From an uncultured Dehalococcoidia bacterium (GTDB taxonomy: Bacteria; Chloroflexota; Dehalococcoidia; Lucifugimonadales; UBA3495), in NCBI GenBank assembly GCA_951812535.1, contig CATOSK010000012.1:1-64000 (forward strand): a stretch of DNA of 64,000 nt. The letters are read 5' to 3'. Positions 8,087-16,611 of the stretch are shown piece by piece. Made by a program: the position numbers and the translations under genes. Numbering within the stretch: position 1 is the stretch's first letter; each line of letters begins with the position of its first letter. Under the pieces are notes generated by a model, which made no database searches, was not told where the DNA came from, and worked only from the letters and a program-made list of their open reading frames with translations.

Positions 8087-9016
8087 ATGACGACCGCGAT
8101 CAGCGCCAAGAGAGACGTTCTTTCAGTCAGGGATTTGACTTCGGCCGAGATGAGGGGAGTGGTGGAGCGGGCGATGGTGATGAAGCATGAGGCGGCGGGA
8201 CAACCCCTGCGGGGGATGAGGTTCGCGCTGCTGTTCGAGAAGCCGTCGCTGCGGACCAAGGTGAGTTTCCAGATCGGCATCGAAGAACTGGGCGGGTATT
8301 CGACCTACATGGGTCCCGACGAGGTGGGGCTGGGGACGCGGGAGCCGGCGTCGGATGTGGCGCGGGTGCTTTCGGGATACGTAGACGGCATCATAGCGCG
8401 GGTATTTTCCCACGAGGCCCTGAAGGAACTGAGCGAGTATGCCAGCGTGCCGGTGATAAACGCGCTGTCGGACTGGGAGCATCCGTGCCAGACAATGGCG
8501 GATTTGCTGACGATACGGGAGCGGTTCGGCCCGCTGTCAGGCCAGAAGCTGGCGTTCATCGGGGACGGGAACAACGTGGCCCGCAGCCTGTGCCTGGGGC
8601 TGCCCCCGCTGGGGGTGAGCTTCGCGATTGCTTCTCCCGATGGGTACGAGCTTGACAGGGAAACGGTAAACGCCGCACGAGCGTCAGCCGCGAATGGGGC
8701 GGGTGTGACGATGGTTACGTCTCCCACAGAAGCGGTGCGGGACGCCGACGTGGTGTACACCGACGTCTGGACGAGCATGGGGGATGAGGAGGAAACCGCG
8801 CAACGGCGGACGGCTTTCCAGGGGTACACCGTAGACGAAGCATTGCTGTCCAAGGCCAAGGGCGACGCGGTGTTCATGCATGATATGCCGGCCCACTACG
8901 GGGAAGAGGTGGCGGAGGGGATGCTGGAGCATCGGCAATCCCTGGTCTACCGGCAGGCCCACAACCGTCTCCACGCGCAGAAAGCACTGCTGGAGCTTAT
9001 TTACGGGAACGGGTAA
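8087..9016 (+). CDS. Ornithine carbamoyltransferase-like protein with altered catalytic loop
   Basis: 309 residues; the ATG at 8087 has GGAGG seven bases upstream. It carries both transcarbamylase domains. The carbamoyl-phosphate loop is SLRTK (54-58), HPCQ is at 132-135 and the amino-acid site DVWTSMG at 226-232, as in OTCases. The signature HCLP of OTCases is HDMP here (265-268): the conserved Cys that contacts ornithine is Asp 266. The following AHYGEEV and HNRLHAQKALLELI are normal. OTCase joins carbamoyl phosphate and ornithine to citrulline in arginine synthesis. With this change the substrate could be another amine. No arg genes flank it; der follows after 86 bases. Confidence 0.8.
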   Translation: MTTAISAKRDVLSVRDLTSAEMRGVVERAMVMKHEAAGQPLRGMRFALLFEKPSLRTKVSFQIGIEELGGYSTYMGPDEVGLGTREPASDVARVLSGYVDGIIARVFSHEALKELSEYASVPVINALSDWEHPCQTMADLLTIRERFGPLSGQKLAFIGDGNNVARSLCLGLPPLGVSFAIASPDGYELDRETVNAARASAANGAGVTMVTSPTEAVRDADVVYTDVWTSMGDEEETAQRRTAFQGYTVDEALLSKAKGDAVFMHDMPAHYGEEVAEGMLEHRQSLVYRQAHNRLHAQKALLELIYGNG

Positions 9017-9102
9017 GGCCCGCAAGCCCGCAAACCCAGAATACACCAGGAATCCCGGTCCCTATTCCCCAGAAACTGCGAAAGCAGGGAAGGCAGTTCA
9101 CA

Positions 9103-10524
9103 ATGGTACAGCAGAGTCCACCAACGCCTTCCGAAGGCATTAACGCAAACCCGGCTGGAGGCCACAGTACCCGCGATCTTCCCATGGTGGCGATAGTGGG
9201 GCGGCCCAACGTGGGGAAGTCCTCGCTGTTCAACCGCATCCTGCACCGGCGGCACGCGATTGTGTCGGACGTGGCAGGGACGACGCGGGACCGGCTGATT
9301 TCGGAGGTGACCTGGGACGGGGTCAGCTTTATCCTGGTGGACACCGGGGGGCTGGAGTCGGACCCGGAGGGCCATATCCGGGAAATGGTGCAGGAACAGG
9401 CGGACATGGCGATGTCCAACGCCGAGGTGATCCTGTTCCTGACCGACGCGGTGGAAGGACTGACCCCGCCGGACCAAGTGATCGCGGAAAGGCTGAGACG
9501 GTCGACGAAGCCGGTGATCCTGGTGGTGAACAAGGTGGACAACGACCGGCGGGAGATGGGAGCCGCCGAGTTCTACGGGCTGGGGATGACCGACACGCAT
9601 TTCACCAGCGCGTATCACAATCACGGCATCTACGACCTGATGGACAAGGTACTGCTGCGGCTGCCGGCGCCAAACCTTCCGCCGCCGCCGGACGGGGAAG
9701 AGGAAGCTCCACCGGAAGCGCCGGCGAAGCTGAAGCTGTCCATTGTGGGGCGGACCAACGTGGGCAAGTCGATGCTGGTGAACACCCTGCTGGGGGACGA
9801 CCGTTCCATCGTGAGCCCGGTGGCTGGAACGACCCGGGACGCGCTGGACACGGATTTTTCCTACCGCGGGCAGGAAATCACGGCCATCGACACGGCGGGC
9901 ATCCGACGACCGGGGCGGGTGGAACGGGGAATCGAGAGGTACAGTGTCCTGCGGGCGGTGAACGCGGTGGAACGCAGCGACATCACATTCCTGGTGACGG
10001 ACGCGACGGAACTGGCGACGGCACAGGATGCCCATATCGCGGGGCTGGCGTGGGACATGTGCCGCGGGCTGATCATAGTAGTGAACAAGTGGGACCTGAT
10101 CCAGGAGACGGACCGGTACGCCAAGCGAAGGGCGGTAGCGCGGGTGCAGGATACTTTCCACTTCATGCCCTACGTTCCTATCGCTTTCATATCGGCGCTG
10201 CAGGGCCAGGGGATTGACGGGCTGATGCGGACGGCACTGGACCTGTGGGAGGAACGGCTGCGGTGGGCCCCGACGCGGGAGCTGCAGTACCTGCTGGCGG
10301 AGGCGCTGGTAGACCATAACCCTCCCGGCGTGAAGCGGCACCGGAACCATAGGCTGCGGATCACCAGGCTGCGGCAGGTCGCGTGCAATCCGCCGACTTT
10401 CCTCTTCACGGTGAATGATCCGAAACTGGTACACTTTTCGTACAAGCGTTACCTGGAAAACCGGATCAGGGATACTTTCAATTTCGGCCACACACACCTG
10501 AGGTTGTTGTTCCGACCGGGATGA
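9103..10524 (+). CDS. der: Ribosome-assembly GTPase Der (EngA)
   Basis: 473 residues with the two tandem G domains that define Der. Domain 1 has GRPNVGKS (33-40), DTGG and NKVD; domain 2 has GRTNVGKS near 217, DTAG and NKWD; a KH-like C-terminal domain follows. Der acts in late 50S subunit assembly. The ATG at 9103 gives a 27-residue N-terminal extension before the first G domain; the Met at 28 is an alternative start. It overlaps plsY by four bases (ATGA), so der-plsY are translationally coupled, and gpsA follows. Confidence 0.95.
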   Translation: MVQQSPPTPSEGINANPAGGHSTRDLPMVAIVGRPNVGKSSLFNRILHRRHAIVSDVAGTTRDRLISEVTWDGVSFILVDTGGLESDPEGHIREMVQEQADMAMSNAEVILFLTDAVEGLTPPDQVIAERLRRSTKPVILVVNKVDNDRREMGAAEFYGLGMTDTHFTSAYHNHGIYDLMDKVLLRLPAPNLPPPPDGEEEAPPEAPAKLKLSIVGRTNVGKSMLVNTLLGDDRSIVSPVAGTTRDALDTDFSYRGQEITAIDTAGIRRPGRVERGIERYSVLRAVNAVERSDITFLVTDATELATAQDAHIAGLAWDMCRGLIIVVNKWDLIQETDRYAKRRAVARVQDTFHFMPYVPIAFISALQGQGIDGLMRTALDLWEERLRWAPTRELQYLLAEALVDHNPPGVKRHRNHRLRITRLRQVACNPPTFLFTVNDPKLVHFSYKRYLENRIRDTFNFGHTHLRLLFRPG

Positions 10525-11240
10525 AGGGGCCAACGAACCCGCTGGTGTTCTGCCTGACGGTATTGCCGCTGCTAATCGCAGGATCGGCGGCGGTCTACTG
10601 GGGGTTGGGAGACGCTCCGGCGGGCTATCGTTACGCGGCTGTGCTGCCGCTGGCATACCTGACCGGCTCTATCCCGTGGGGATACCTGCTGCTGAACTGG
10701 ACCCGGGGAGAGGATGTCCGGGACTACGGGAGCGGACGCACGGGAATGACGAACGTGCTGCGGACGGGCGGCGGGAGGATGGCGTCGCTGGTGCTGCTCC
10801 TGGACCTGAGCAAGGGAGTGGCGGTGGTGCTGCTGGCGAGGGCTGTGCTGTCCGATACACTGGGTGAGGTTGGAGCCGGACTGCTGGCCCTGGCAGGGCA
10901 CAACTGGCCGGTGTTCCTGGGGTTCCGGGGAGGGAGGGGTGTGGCGGTAGGCCTGGGCGGGCTGTCCATCATGGCGCCGTTTGCCGCAGTGATGGGGACG
11001 ATAGTCTTCCTGCCGGTGGCCCTGATGAGCCGCTACCTGTCGCTGGGGTCGATCACCGGAGTGGTGATTGCCAGCGGGTCCCTGCTGGGGTTGTCCCTGG
11101 TGGGGATCTATCCGTTCACCTACACCTGGTACGGTCTGATTGGAGGGGCTGTGATCATCTGGCAGCACCGGGACAACATCCAGCGGCTGCTCCAGGGGAC
11201 GGAGCACCGGCTGGGCGCACCGGCGACGAGGATCAACTAG
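10521..11240 (+). CDS. plsY: Glycerol-3-phosphate acyltransferase PlsY
   Basis: 239 residues, slightly longer than usual (about 200). Membrane protein with five to seven hydrophobic segments and the PlsY motifs LTGSIPWGYLL, GSGRTGMTN and LAGHNWPVFLGFRGGRG. It transfers acyl from acyl-phosphate to glycerol-3-phosphate, the first step of phospholipid synthesis; PlsX, which makes acyl-phosphate, is at the other end of this window. The start ATG overlaps the der stop. The neighbour gpsA makes its substrate glycerol-3-phosphate. Confidence 0.95.
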   Translation: MKGPTNPLVFCLTVLPLLIAGSAAVYWGLGDAPAGYRYAAVLPLAYLTGSIPWGYLLLNWTRGEDVRDYGSGRTGMTNVLRTGGGRMASLVLLLDLSKGVAVVLLARAVLSDTLGEVGAGLLALAGHNWPVFLGFRGGRGVAVGLGGLSIMAPFAAVMGTIVFLPVALMSRYLSLGSITGVVIASGSLLGLSLVGIYPFTYTWYGLIGGAVIIWQHRDNIQRLLQGTEHRLGAPATRIN

Positions 11241-11329
11241 ACGTTGGCACGCCGTCGATTCGGAGGCTTCTCCCGGGGGCGGGTACGTAGGCGTTCTCAG
11301 GCAAGCCACGGCGGCCTGCGAGAGATCCG

Positions 11330-12334
11330 GTGAAGGGGCCGGTTGCCATTGTCGGGTCGACGACCTTCGGCACAACGCTGGGAATTGTCCTGGCGCGGGC
11401 CGGGCATCCGGCGACCGTTATCACCCGTACCCGGGAAGAAGCAGAGGAACTGAACCGGCACCGCTGTCACAAGCGGTTCCTGCCGGACATACCGTTTCCC
11501 GACGGCCTCACGGTTTCCGCCGATGCGAACGCGGCCATCGCTCCGGCCGGGCTGGTCATCATTGCGGTGCCGTCGGACAGGATGCGGGAGAACCTGCGGG
11601 CCATCGGAGGATTTGTCGCTCCGGACATGGCGCTGCTCTGCGTGGCGAAGGGGCTGGAGACGCCCGGGAGCCGACGGATGAGCGAGGTGATGGAAGAGGA
11701 GCTGGCTCCGGAGGTACACCACCGGATCTGCGTCCTGTCGGGCCCTAACCTGGCGAAGGAGATCGTGCAGGGGATGGCTTCCTCCACTGTGATCGCGGGG
11801 AGGGACCCCGGAACGCTGGCCGAAGTGCAGGAAGTGCTGATGTCCGACAGGTTCCGGGTCTACACCAGCGACGACCTGGTGGGAGTGGAACTGGGCGGCG
11901 CCCTGAAGAACATCATCGCCCTGGGGGCAGGTTTCGCAGACGGACTGGGGCTGGGGGACAACGCCAAGGCGGCACTAATCACGCGGGGTCTGGCCGAGAT
12001 ATTGAGGCTGGCGGTGGCGGCGGGGGCCCAGCCGCTGACGCTGGCAGGGCTGGCCGGCCTGGGGGATGTGATGGCCACCTGCGCCAGCCGGTTGAGCCGG
12101 AACCGCTACGTGGGGGAGCAACTGGCACGGGGCAAGACGTGGCCGGAGATCCGGGCCTCGATGGACAACGTGGCGGAGGGGGTTAACACGACGATTGCCG
12201 CGCTTGCCCTGGCGCGCAAGCTGAACGTCGAGATGCCCATTGCGGAGGTCACCCACCGGGTGCTGTTCGAGGACCTGCCGCCCCGGGAGGCGATTACGCA
12301 GCTGATGAGCCGCCCGCCAAGGCCGGAGTGGTGA
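11330..12334 (+). CDS. gpsA: Glycerol-3-phosphate dehydrogenase [NAD(P)+]
   Basis: 334 residues from a GTG start at 11330; a GAGAG stretch lies upstream. N-terminal Rossmann domain, then the catalytic core with SGPNLAKEI, GGALKNIIALGAGFADGL (catalytic Lys) and the GLAGLGDVMATC block. The dinucleotide loop is GSTTFG: the middle Gly of GxGxxG is replaced by Thr, a variant I associate with Chloroflexota. It reduces dihydroxyacetone phosphate to glycerol-3-phosphate for PlsY, whose gene ends 89 bases upstream. Confidence 0.93.
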   Translation: MKGPVAIVGSTTFGTTLGIVLARAGHPATVITRTREEAEELNRHRCHKRFLPDIPFPDGLTVSADANAAIAPAGLVIIAVPSDRMRENLRAIGGFVAPDMALLCVAKGLETPGSRRMSEVMEEELAPEVHHRICVLSGPNLAKEIVQGMASSTVIAGRDPGTLAEVQEVLMSDRFRVYTSDDLVGVELGGALKNIIALGAGFADGLGLGDNAKAALITRGLAEILRLAVAAGAQPLTLAGLAGLGDVMATCASRLSRNRYVGEQLARGKTWPEIRASMDNVAEGVNTTIAALALARKLNVEMPIAEVTHRVLFEDLPPREAITQLMSRPPRPEW

Positions 12335-12339
12335 CAGGC

Positions 12340-12744
12340 CTAGCGAAGGCAGCCTTCTTCCAAGCCTTCGACAGCTTCGAGGAGCCAGCGGGCCAGGACC
12401 AGCCGGTGGCAGGGTTCCCCGGCTGGCTCGAAGCAGAGCAGAGTGAAGTCTCCCAACGCCGGTACTGATTCAAGCCAGGCTCGCAGCTGGGCAGGGGCGG
12501 GATCATTTGTTCCGGCGACGATGCCGTGGCTGGCATAGCGGAGCTCGAGCCCAGCGCGGTACTCCCGGCTGAACTGGTCGAAGGTCAATAACCCCTTCCG
12601 GTAGGCGTCCAAGTGACGCCGTTCCGGGTAAAGGAAGGGGAGAGTCTCCCATTGGACGCGGCGACCGCGGGGGTGCTGGCGGGACACACGGTAGGGTGGG
12701 CCGATCCAGTGGCCGGGCGCGTAGAAGCTGGCGGTGTGAAGCAT
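12340..12744 (-). CDS. DUF488-like protein
   Basis: 134 residues. HTASFYAPGHW near the start and LLCFEPAGEPCHRLVLARWL near the end match the DUF488 pattern, in which a CxE...CHR stretch closes the fold. The family has no agreed function. It ends five bases from the gpsA stop (convergent). hicA lies upstream on the same strand after a short gap. Confidence 0.6.
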   Translation of the reverse strand: MLHTASFYAPGHWIGPPYRVSRQHPRGRRVQWETLPFLYPERRHLDAYRKGLLTFDQFSREYRAGLELRYASHGIVAGTNDPAPAQLRAWLESVPALGDFTLLCFEPAGEPCHRLVLARWLLEAVEGLEEGCLR

Positions 12745-12770
12745 GGGGGGCAGCGTTCCAGAGGGTGTCG

Positions 12771-12994
12771 CTATTCTTCGAAGAGGCTCACGGGGAGGCC
12801 GGATTTGCGGATGACGGAGCGCGCGGAGTTCCGATGCGGAGTTTCCGGTGATCCGGGACCGGGGCGGTCACCGTTCCAGTGGTATTTTTTCGCCGCATGA
12901 TGATGTGGCTGCCACGCTTACGGACTTCTGTGATTCCCAGGGAAGCCAAGATACGGCAGGCTTCGACTCCAGACATCACCCGGAGTCTAGGCAA
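12771..12994 (-). pseudogene. hicA: HicA-type mRNA interferase toxin, frameshifted at the C-terminus
   Basis: The frame starting at TTG 12994 (or ATG 12976) reads SGVEACRILASLG, RKRGSHIIMRR with the catalytic His, and VPDHRKLRIGT, then goes out of frame and stops at 12788. The other frame continues the family exactly: RSVIRKSGLPVSLFEE and a TAG at 12773-12771. One base appears to be missing near 12826-12833. The product would lack the last helix of the double-stranded-RNA-binding-like fold. The TTG start overlaps the hicB stop by eight bases. It may be a dead toxin, or a sequencing error. Confidence 0.75.
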
Positions 12995-13208
12995 GGTTGA
13001 CTTCTACCTGTGTCAGATATATTTCGCTGGCGACGCGCTGCTTGATTTCCTCTTCTGGAGCGGTTTCGAAGAACAATTCCAACGCTTCTACCAAGTTGCC
13101 GCGGGCCTCGGGAACGGTGTCTCCCTGGCCGGCGATGTCCAAGTCAGGGCAGAGAGCCACATAGCCGTTCCCTTCGCGCGTGATTATTGCGGTCAACTGG
13201 CGAGTCAT
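12987..13208 (-). CDS. hicB: HicB-type antitoxin
   Basis: 73 residues from the ATG at 13208: MTRQLTAIITREGNGYVALC followed by PDLDIAGQGDTVPEARGNLVEAL, the partial RNase H fold typical of short HicB proteins without a DNA-binding domain. It binds and neutralises HicA. The order here is hicB then hicA with an overlap. Its integrity beside a broken hicA is consistent with relaxed selection on the toxin. Confidence 0.85.
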   Translation of the reverse strand: MTRQLTAIITREGNGYVALCPDLDIAGQGDTVPEARGNLVEALELFFETAPEEEIKQRVASEIYLTQVEVNLA

Positions 13209-13252
13209 GGTTGCAGCTCCGGTTGGCGAATCGTTTGTGATCGGGGATGCCG

Positions 13253-14152
13253 TTAGCGGACTTCGCGGGGGAGGGTGAAGGAGACGTCCTCTTCGGCGGT
13301 GGAGACGTGGGTGACCTTGTCGGGGCGGAGGGATTCGATGACGCTGTCGACGAGGACTTCGGGGGTGGAAGCGCCGGAGGTTATTCCGACCCTGCCGACG
13401 CCTTCCAGCCAAGCAGGGTCGATTTCGCCGGGGCTGTTGACGAGGTGGGCGGGAACGCCCTGAGCCTCGGCGACCTCGCGGAGGCGGTTGCAGTTGGAAC
13501 TGTTGTCGGCTCCGATAACCAGGACAAGGTCAACCATACCGGCGATGCGGGTGGCGGCGACCTGGCGGTTGGTGGTGGCGTAGCAAATGTCATTTCGGAC
13601 GGTGGCACCGGGGAAGCGTTCGGTGATAGCGCCGATGACGCCCTCGGTATCTCCGACGGAGAGGGTGGTCTGGGTGAGGACGGCGACGTCGGCGCCCTCG
13701 GCAAAGCCGGGCATTTCGCTTCCGGGAGCGTCATCGACGAGGGTCATGGGGACCTGTCCCATGGTGCCCCGGACTTCCTGGTGGCCGCGGTGGCCCACGA
13801 GCAGGACCTGCTTGCCCTCGCGGTGATACTTCTTGGCTTCGTTGTGGACGCGGGTCACGAGGGGGCAGACGGCGTCAATGACCCGCAGTCCGCGCTGCTC
13901 GGCCTTCTCGAAGTCCTCGGGGGGTGAGCCGTGGGCGGAGAAGACGACGAGGGACCCAGGGGGAACCTCGTCGACTTCCTCGACGGTGACAGCGCCCTTG
14001 CTCTCCAACTCGGCTACGACGTAGGGGTTGTGGACGATCTGGTGCTTGACGTAGACCGGCGGGCCGAATTTCTGGAGGCAGAGTTCGACGACGTCAATGG
14101 CGCGGACGACTCCGGCGCAAAATCCGCGAGGGGAGCTGAGGACTACTTCCAC
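13253..14152 (-). CDS. ispH: 4-hydroxy-3-methylbut-2-enyl diphosphate reductase
   Basis: 299 residues from a GTG at 14152 with AGGAGG seven bases upstream; a longer reading to 14197 has no ribosome site. The three [4Fe-4S] cysteines sit in RGFCAGV, DAVCPLVT and NDICYATTNRQ, and the substrate residues HGHRGHQE-like and SSNCNRL are present. Last step of the MEP pathway of isoprenoid synthesis. No other MEP gene is in the window. A 44-base gap separates hicB from its stop. Confidence 0.95.
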   Translation of the reverse strand: MEVVLSSPRGFCAGVVRAIDVVELCLQKFGPPVYVKHQIVHNPYVVAELESKGAVTVEEVDEVPPGSLVVFSAHGSPPEDFEKAEQRGLRVIDAVCPLVTRVHNEAKKYHREGKQVLLVGHRGHQEVRGTMGQVPMTLVDDAPGSEMPGFAEGADVAVLTQTTLSVGDTEGVIGAITERFPGATVRNDICYATTNRQVAATRIAGMVDLVLVIGADNSSNCNRLREVAEAQGVPAHLVNSPGEIDPAWLEGVGRVGITSGASTPEVLVDSVIESLRPDKVTHVSTAEEDVSFTLPREVR

Positions 14153-14206
14153 GGGGATACCTCCTGGATTTCTAAAAGGCGTCCGAGCGACCGGCAACCA
14201 ACCTTG

Positions 14207-14482
14207 TCAGGCTTCACCGGCGACGGACTTTGACTCCTCGTATTTCGCCAAGACGGCATCCACGAATGGTTTAAGCACCATCTCAGCCCCGTTAATCATA
14301 ATACCAACCACTTCGTTCCGGCCTTCCCCCTGGTAGAAAACAGTTATGCCCTGGGCGATTTCCTCTCCTTCTATAAGAGGGTTACCGGTCTCAATGAATA
14401 TCGTTCCCGCGCCGGGTGCAAAGGAAACGAGTGGTGGAGGCAGAGCCTCCCGGTCGGACGGATTCTTCGCTAGCTCCGCCAT
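14207..14482 (-). CDS. Small protein of unknown function, DUF2283-like
   Basis: 91 residues. The middle (TIFIETGNPLIEGEEIAQGI followed by VFYQGEG and VVGIMINGAE) resembles DUF2283 proteins, which often act as partners of small toxins. The resemblance is by eye. It overlaps the upstream small gene by 13 bases and lies upstream of ispH on the same strand. Confidence 0.5.
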   Translation of the reverse strand: MAELAKNPSDREALPPPLVSFAPGAGTIFIETGNPLIEGEEIAQGITVFYQGEGRNEVVGIMINGAEMVLKPFVDAVLAKYEESKSVAGEA

Positions 14483-14679
14483 GGCCTTCCTACGTATTTC
14501 AGTTGCAGTCGCCGGCCCGCGTAAGCAGTCAGCAATTCCCGGAACCCGTCTTCACGCTCTACAAACACAACCCTGATCCATTGTTGGCATTGGTCCACCC
14601 GCCCAGCAAACAACTTAAACGTCACCCCATCAAGCGCAATTTCATCCCACTGGTCATACGGGTTGTTGATGACCCGCAT
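14470..14679 (-). CDS. Small protein of unknown function, possible toxin partner, start uncertain
   Basis: 69 residues from ATG 14679. The open frame extends upstream to about 14811 without ATG, GTG or TTG and keeps family-like sequence (PRHGEAVPARHSDPRPEWI), so the true protein probably begins further upstream from a rare start, or its start was lost. The core WDEIALDGVTF and QWIRVVFVERED looks like compact toxin-like folds that pair with DUF2283. This is inference only. Confidence 0.4.
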   Translation of the reverse strand: MRVINNPYDQWDEIALDGVTFKLFAGRVDQCQQWIRVVFVEREDGFRELLTAYAGRRLQLKYVGRPWRS

Positions 14680-14818
14680 GATCCATTCCGGGCGCGGGTC
14701 AGAATGCCGGGCCGGGACCGCCTCGCCATGACGGGGTATTTTGGGCAGGTTGTCATATTCCCACCGGAGACGCCGGGCATCGTTCGCTCCGCTTCCGCCA
14801 GCCGACGCCTACTAGAAA

Positions 14819-16003
14819 CTAACCTTCGGCGGTGTCCTTGATGAGGTCAAGGTACTTGTAGCCGGAGCCGGTGTTGAGGAGGACGATGGTTTCGTCGGGC
14901 TGTAGGAAACCCTGCTGGAGCAGGCGCTTGAGGCCGACGAGGGTGGCAGCGCCTTCGGGGCAGGCGATGATGCCCTCCGTGGCGGCTAGCTCGTACATGG
15001 CGTCGACCATTTCGTTGTCCTCGACGGCGAGGGCGGTGCCCCCGGTCTCGCGGATGGCCTGGAGGATGAGGTAGTCGGCAAAGGGGCCGGGGACCCGGAG
15101 TCCGTCGGCGATGGTGGCAGCGTTGGCCCAAGGCTCGGCGGTGTCCTTGCCTTCGTTGAAGGCCTTGACGATGGGCTGGCAGCCGGAGGCCTGGACGGCG
15201 ATGAACTTGGGGGGATTGCCTTCGATCCAGCCAAGTTCGAGCAATTCCTGGAAGCCCTTGTACATGCCAATGATGCCGGTGCCGCCGCCGGTGGGGTAGA
15301 CGATGGCGTCGGGCATTTTCCAGCCGAGCTGCATGGCGATTTCGAGACCCATGGTCTTCTTGCCCTCGGCGCGGTAGGGCTCCTTGAGGGTGGAGAGGTC
15401 GAAGAGGTCCTGCTCCTCGGCGACGGCGACGGCGATGCGTCCGGCGTCGCTGATGAGGCCATCCACGAGATTAAGTTCGGAGCCGGACATGACCGACTCC
15501 TTCTTGTTGGCGGAGGGGGCGTCCTGGGGCATGAAAACCTTGACGGGAAGGTTTGCCCGCGCTCCGTAGGCGGCGGCGGCTCCGGCGGCGTTTCCGGCGG
15601 AGGGCATGGTGAATCCGGTGACGCCCAGTTCGAAGGCCTTGGAGACGGCGGCGGAGATGCCGCGGGCCTTGAAGGTGCCGGTGGGATTGAGGCCTTCCTC
15701 CTTGACGTAGAGGTGACGGAGGCCGAGGTTGGCGGCTAGCTGGCGGGTTTCCAGGAGGGGTGTGCCGCCCTCGCCCAGGGTGAGGATGCTGGACTCGTCT
15801 CCCACGGGCATCAGCTCGGTGAAGCGCCACATGGAGGATACGCGGTCCTGCCAGACGGTGCGGTCGACTTCGCGGCGCATCCGGTCGAGGTCGTAGCGGG
15901 CGAAGAGGACCTTGTTGCAGCACTCGCTGGTCTTACTCAAGCGGTCGTGGGGATAAGCCTGGCCGCACTGGGTACATTCGAGACGGTCGATGTAAGAAAA
16001 CAT
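14819..16003 (-). CDS. thrC: Threonine synthase
   Basis: 394 residues, PLP fold type II. An N-terminal zinc-ribbon-like segment (CTQCG ... ECC) is followed by the PLP lysine in NPTGTFKARG, the SAGNAAGAAAAYGA phosphate loop, PTGGGTGIIG and a C-terminal NTGSGYKY. It converts O-phosphohomoserine to threonine. The zinc-ribbon N-terminus is usual in the shorter archaeal/Chloroflexota-type enzymes. GGAAGG lies upstream of the ATG. The region 14680-14818 holds only the upstream extension discussed for the small gene. Confidence 0.92.
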   Translation of the reverse strand: MFSYIDRLECTQCGQAYPHDRLSKTSECCNKVLFARYDLDRMRREVDRTVWQDRVSSMWRFTELMPVGDESSILTLGEGGTPLLETRQLAANLGLRHLYVKEEGLNPTGTFKARGISAAVSKAFELGVTGFTMPSAGNAAGAAAAYGARANLPVKVFMPQDAPSANKKESVMSGSELNLVDGLISDAGRIAVAVAEEQDLFDLSTLKEPYRAEGKKTMGLEIAMQLGWKMPDAIVYPTGGGTGIIGMYKGFQELLELGWIEGNPPKFIAVQASGCQPIVKAFNEGKDTAEPWANAATIADGLRVPGPFADYLILQAIRETGGTALAVEDNEMVDAMYELAATEGIIACPEGAATLVGLKRLLQQGFLQPDETIVLLNTGSGYKYLDLIKDTAEG

Positions 16004-16241
16004 GGGGCCTTCCGTGAAGCAGTTTAGGGACGGGCTGAGAAATTGCCCGTATATGATACCGCAAATCAGAGGGGTTAGGGCCGGATGGATCCAGTCCGGG
16101 CGGGTTGACGTTAGCAGGGGGTTTCAAGCGAAAAAGGGGATATGCTATGTAGAGTTACAGGGTGCAGAGTTTTCCGGCTGGAGTCGGCCATTTGGTATCA
16201 TGGGGCGGCATTTTTCGAGTCAGAGGGATAGGGGAAGGCAG

Positions 16242-16610
16242 ATGACTAGCGCGAAGATCGAACCCGGGCTGAAGGGGGAGCGGAAGACACTGGTCTGCGA
16301 GCACAACGTGGCGGGTCACGTGGACAAGTTCAGCACTCCGTCGATGATCAGCTTGATGGAGCGGGCGGCGATTGTCGCGGTGGAAGACTGCCTGGAGGAG
16401 GGGGAGACGTCGGTGGGGTTCGAGGTCAATGTCCGGCACGTTGCTCCGGCAGATATTGGGGATACGATCACGGCCCTCGCGGAGCTGACGGAGATAGACC
16501 GGAACAGGTTGACGTTTACGGTGACGGCGGTACGAGGGGACGAGACGGTCATCGGGAGCGGAACGCACCGGAGGGCGATTATCAGGCGTCCGGAGCAGGC
16601 AACGGGTTGA
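16242..16610 (+). CDS. Hotdog-fold thioesterase, FlK (fluoroacetyl-CoA thioesterase)-like
   Basis: 122 residues from ATG 16242 with GGGGAAGG upstream. The hotdog signature includes STPSMISLMERAA (Thr and Glu of the FlK triad) and NVRHVAPADIGD (His). Related proteins hydrolyse small acyl-CoAs; fluoroacetate specificity is known only for one member and should not be assumed. It diverges from thrC. Confidence 0.75.
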   Translation: MTSAKIEPGLKGERKTLVCEHNVAGHVDKFSTPSMISLMERAAIVAVEDCLEEGETSVGFEVNVRHVAPADIGDTITALAELTEIDRNRLTFTVTAVRGDETVIGSGTHRRAIIRRPEQATG

Positions 16611-16611
16611 C

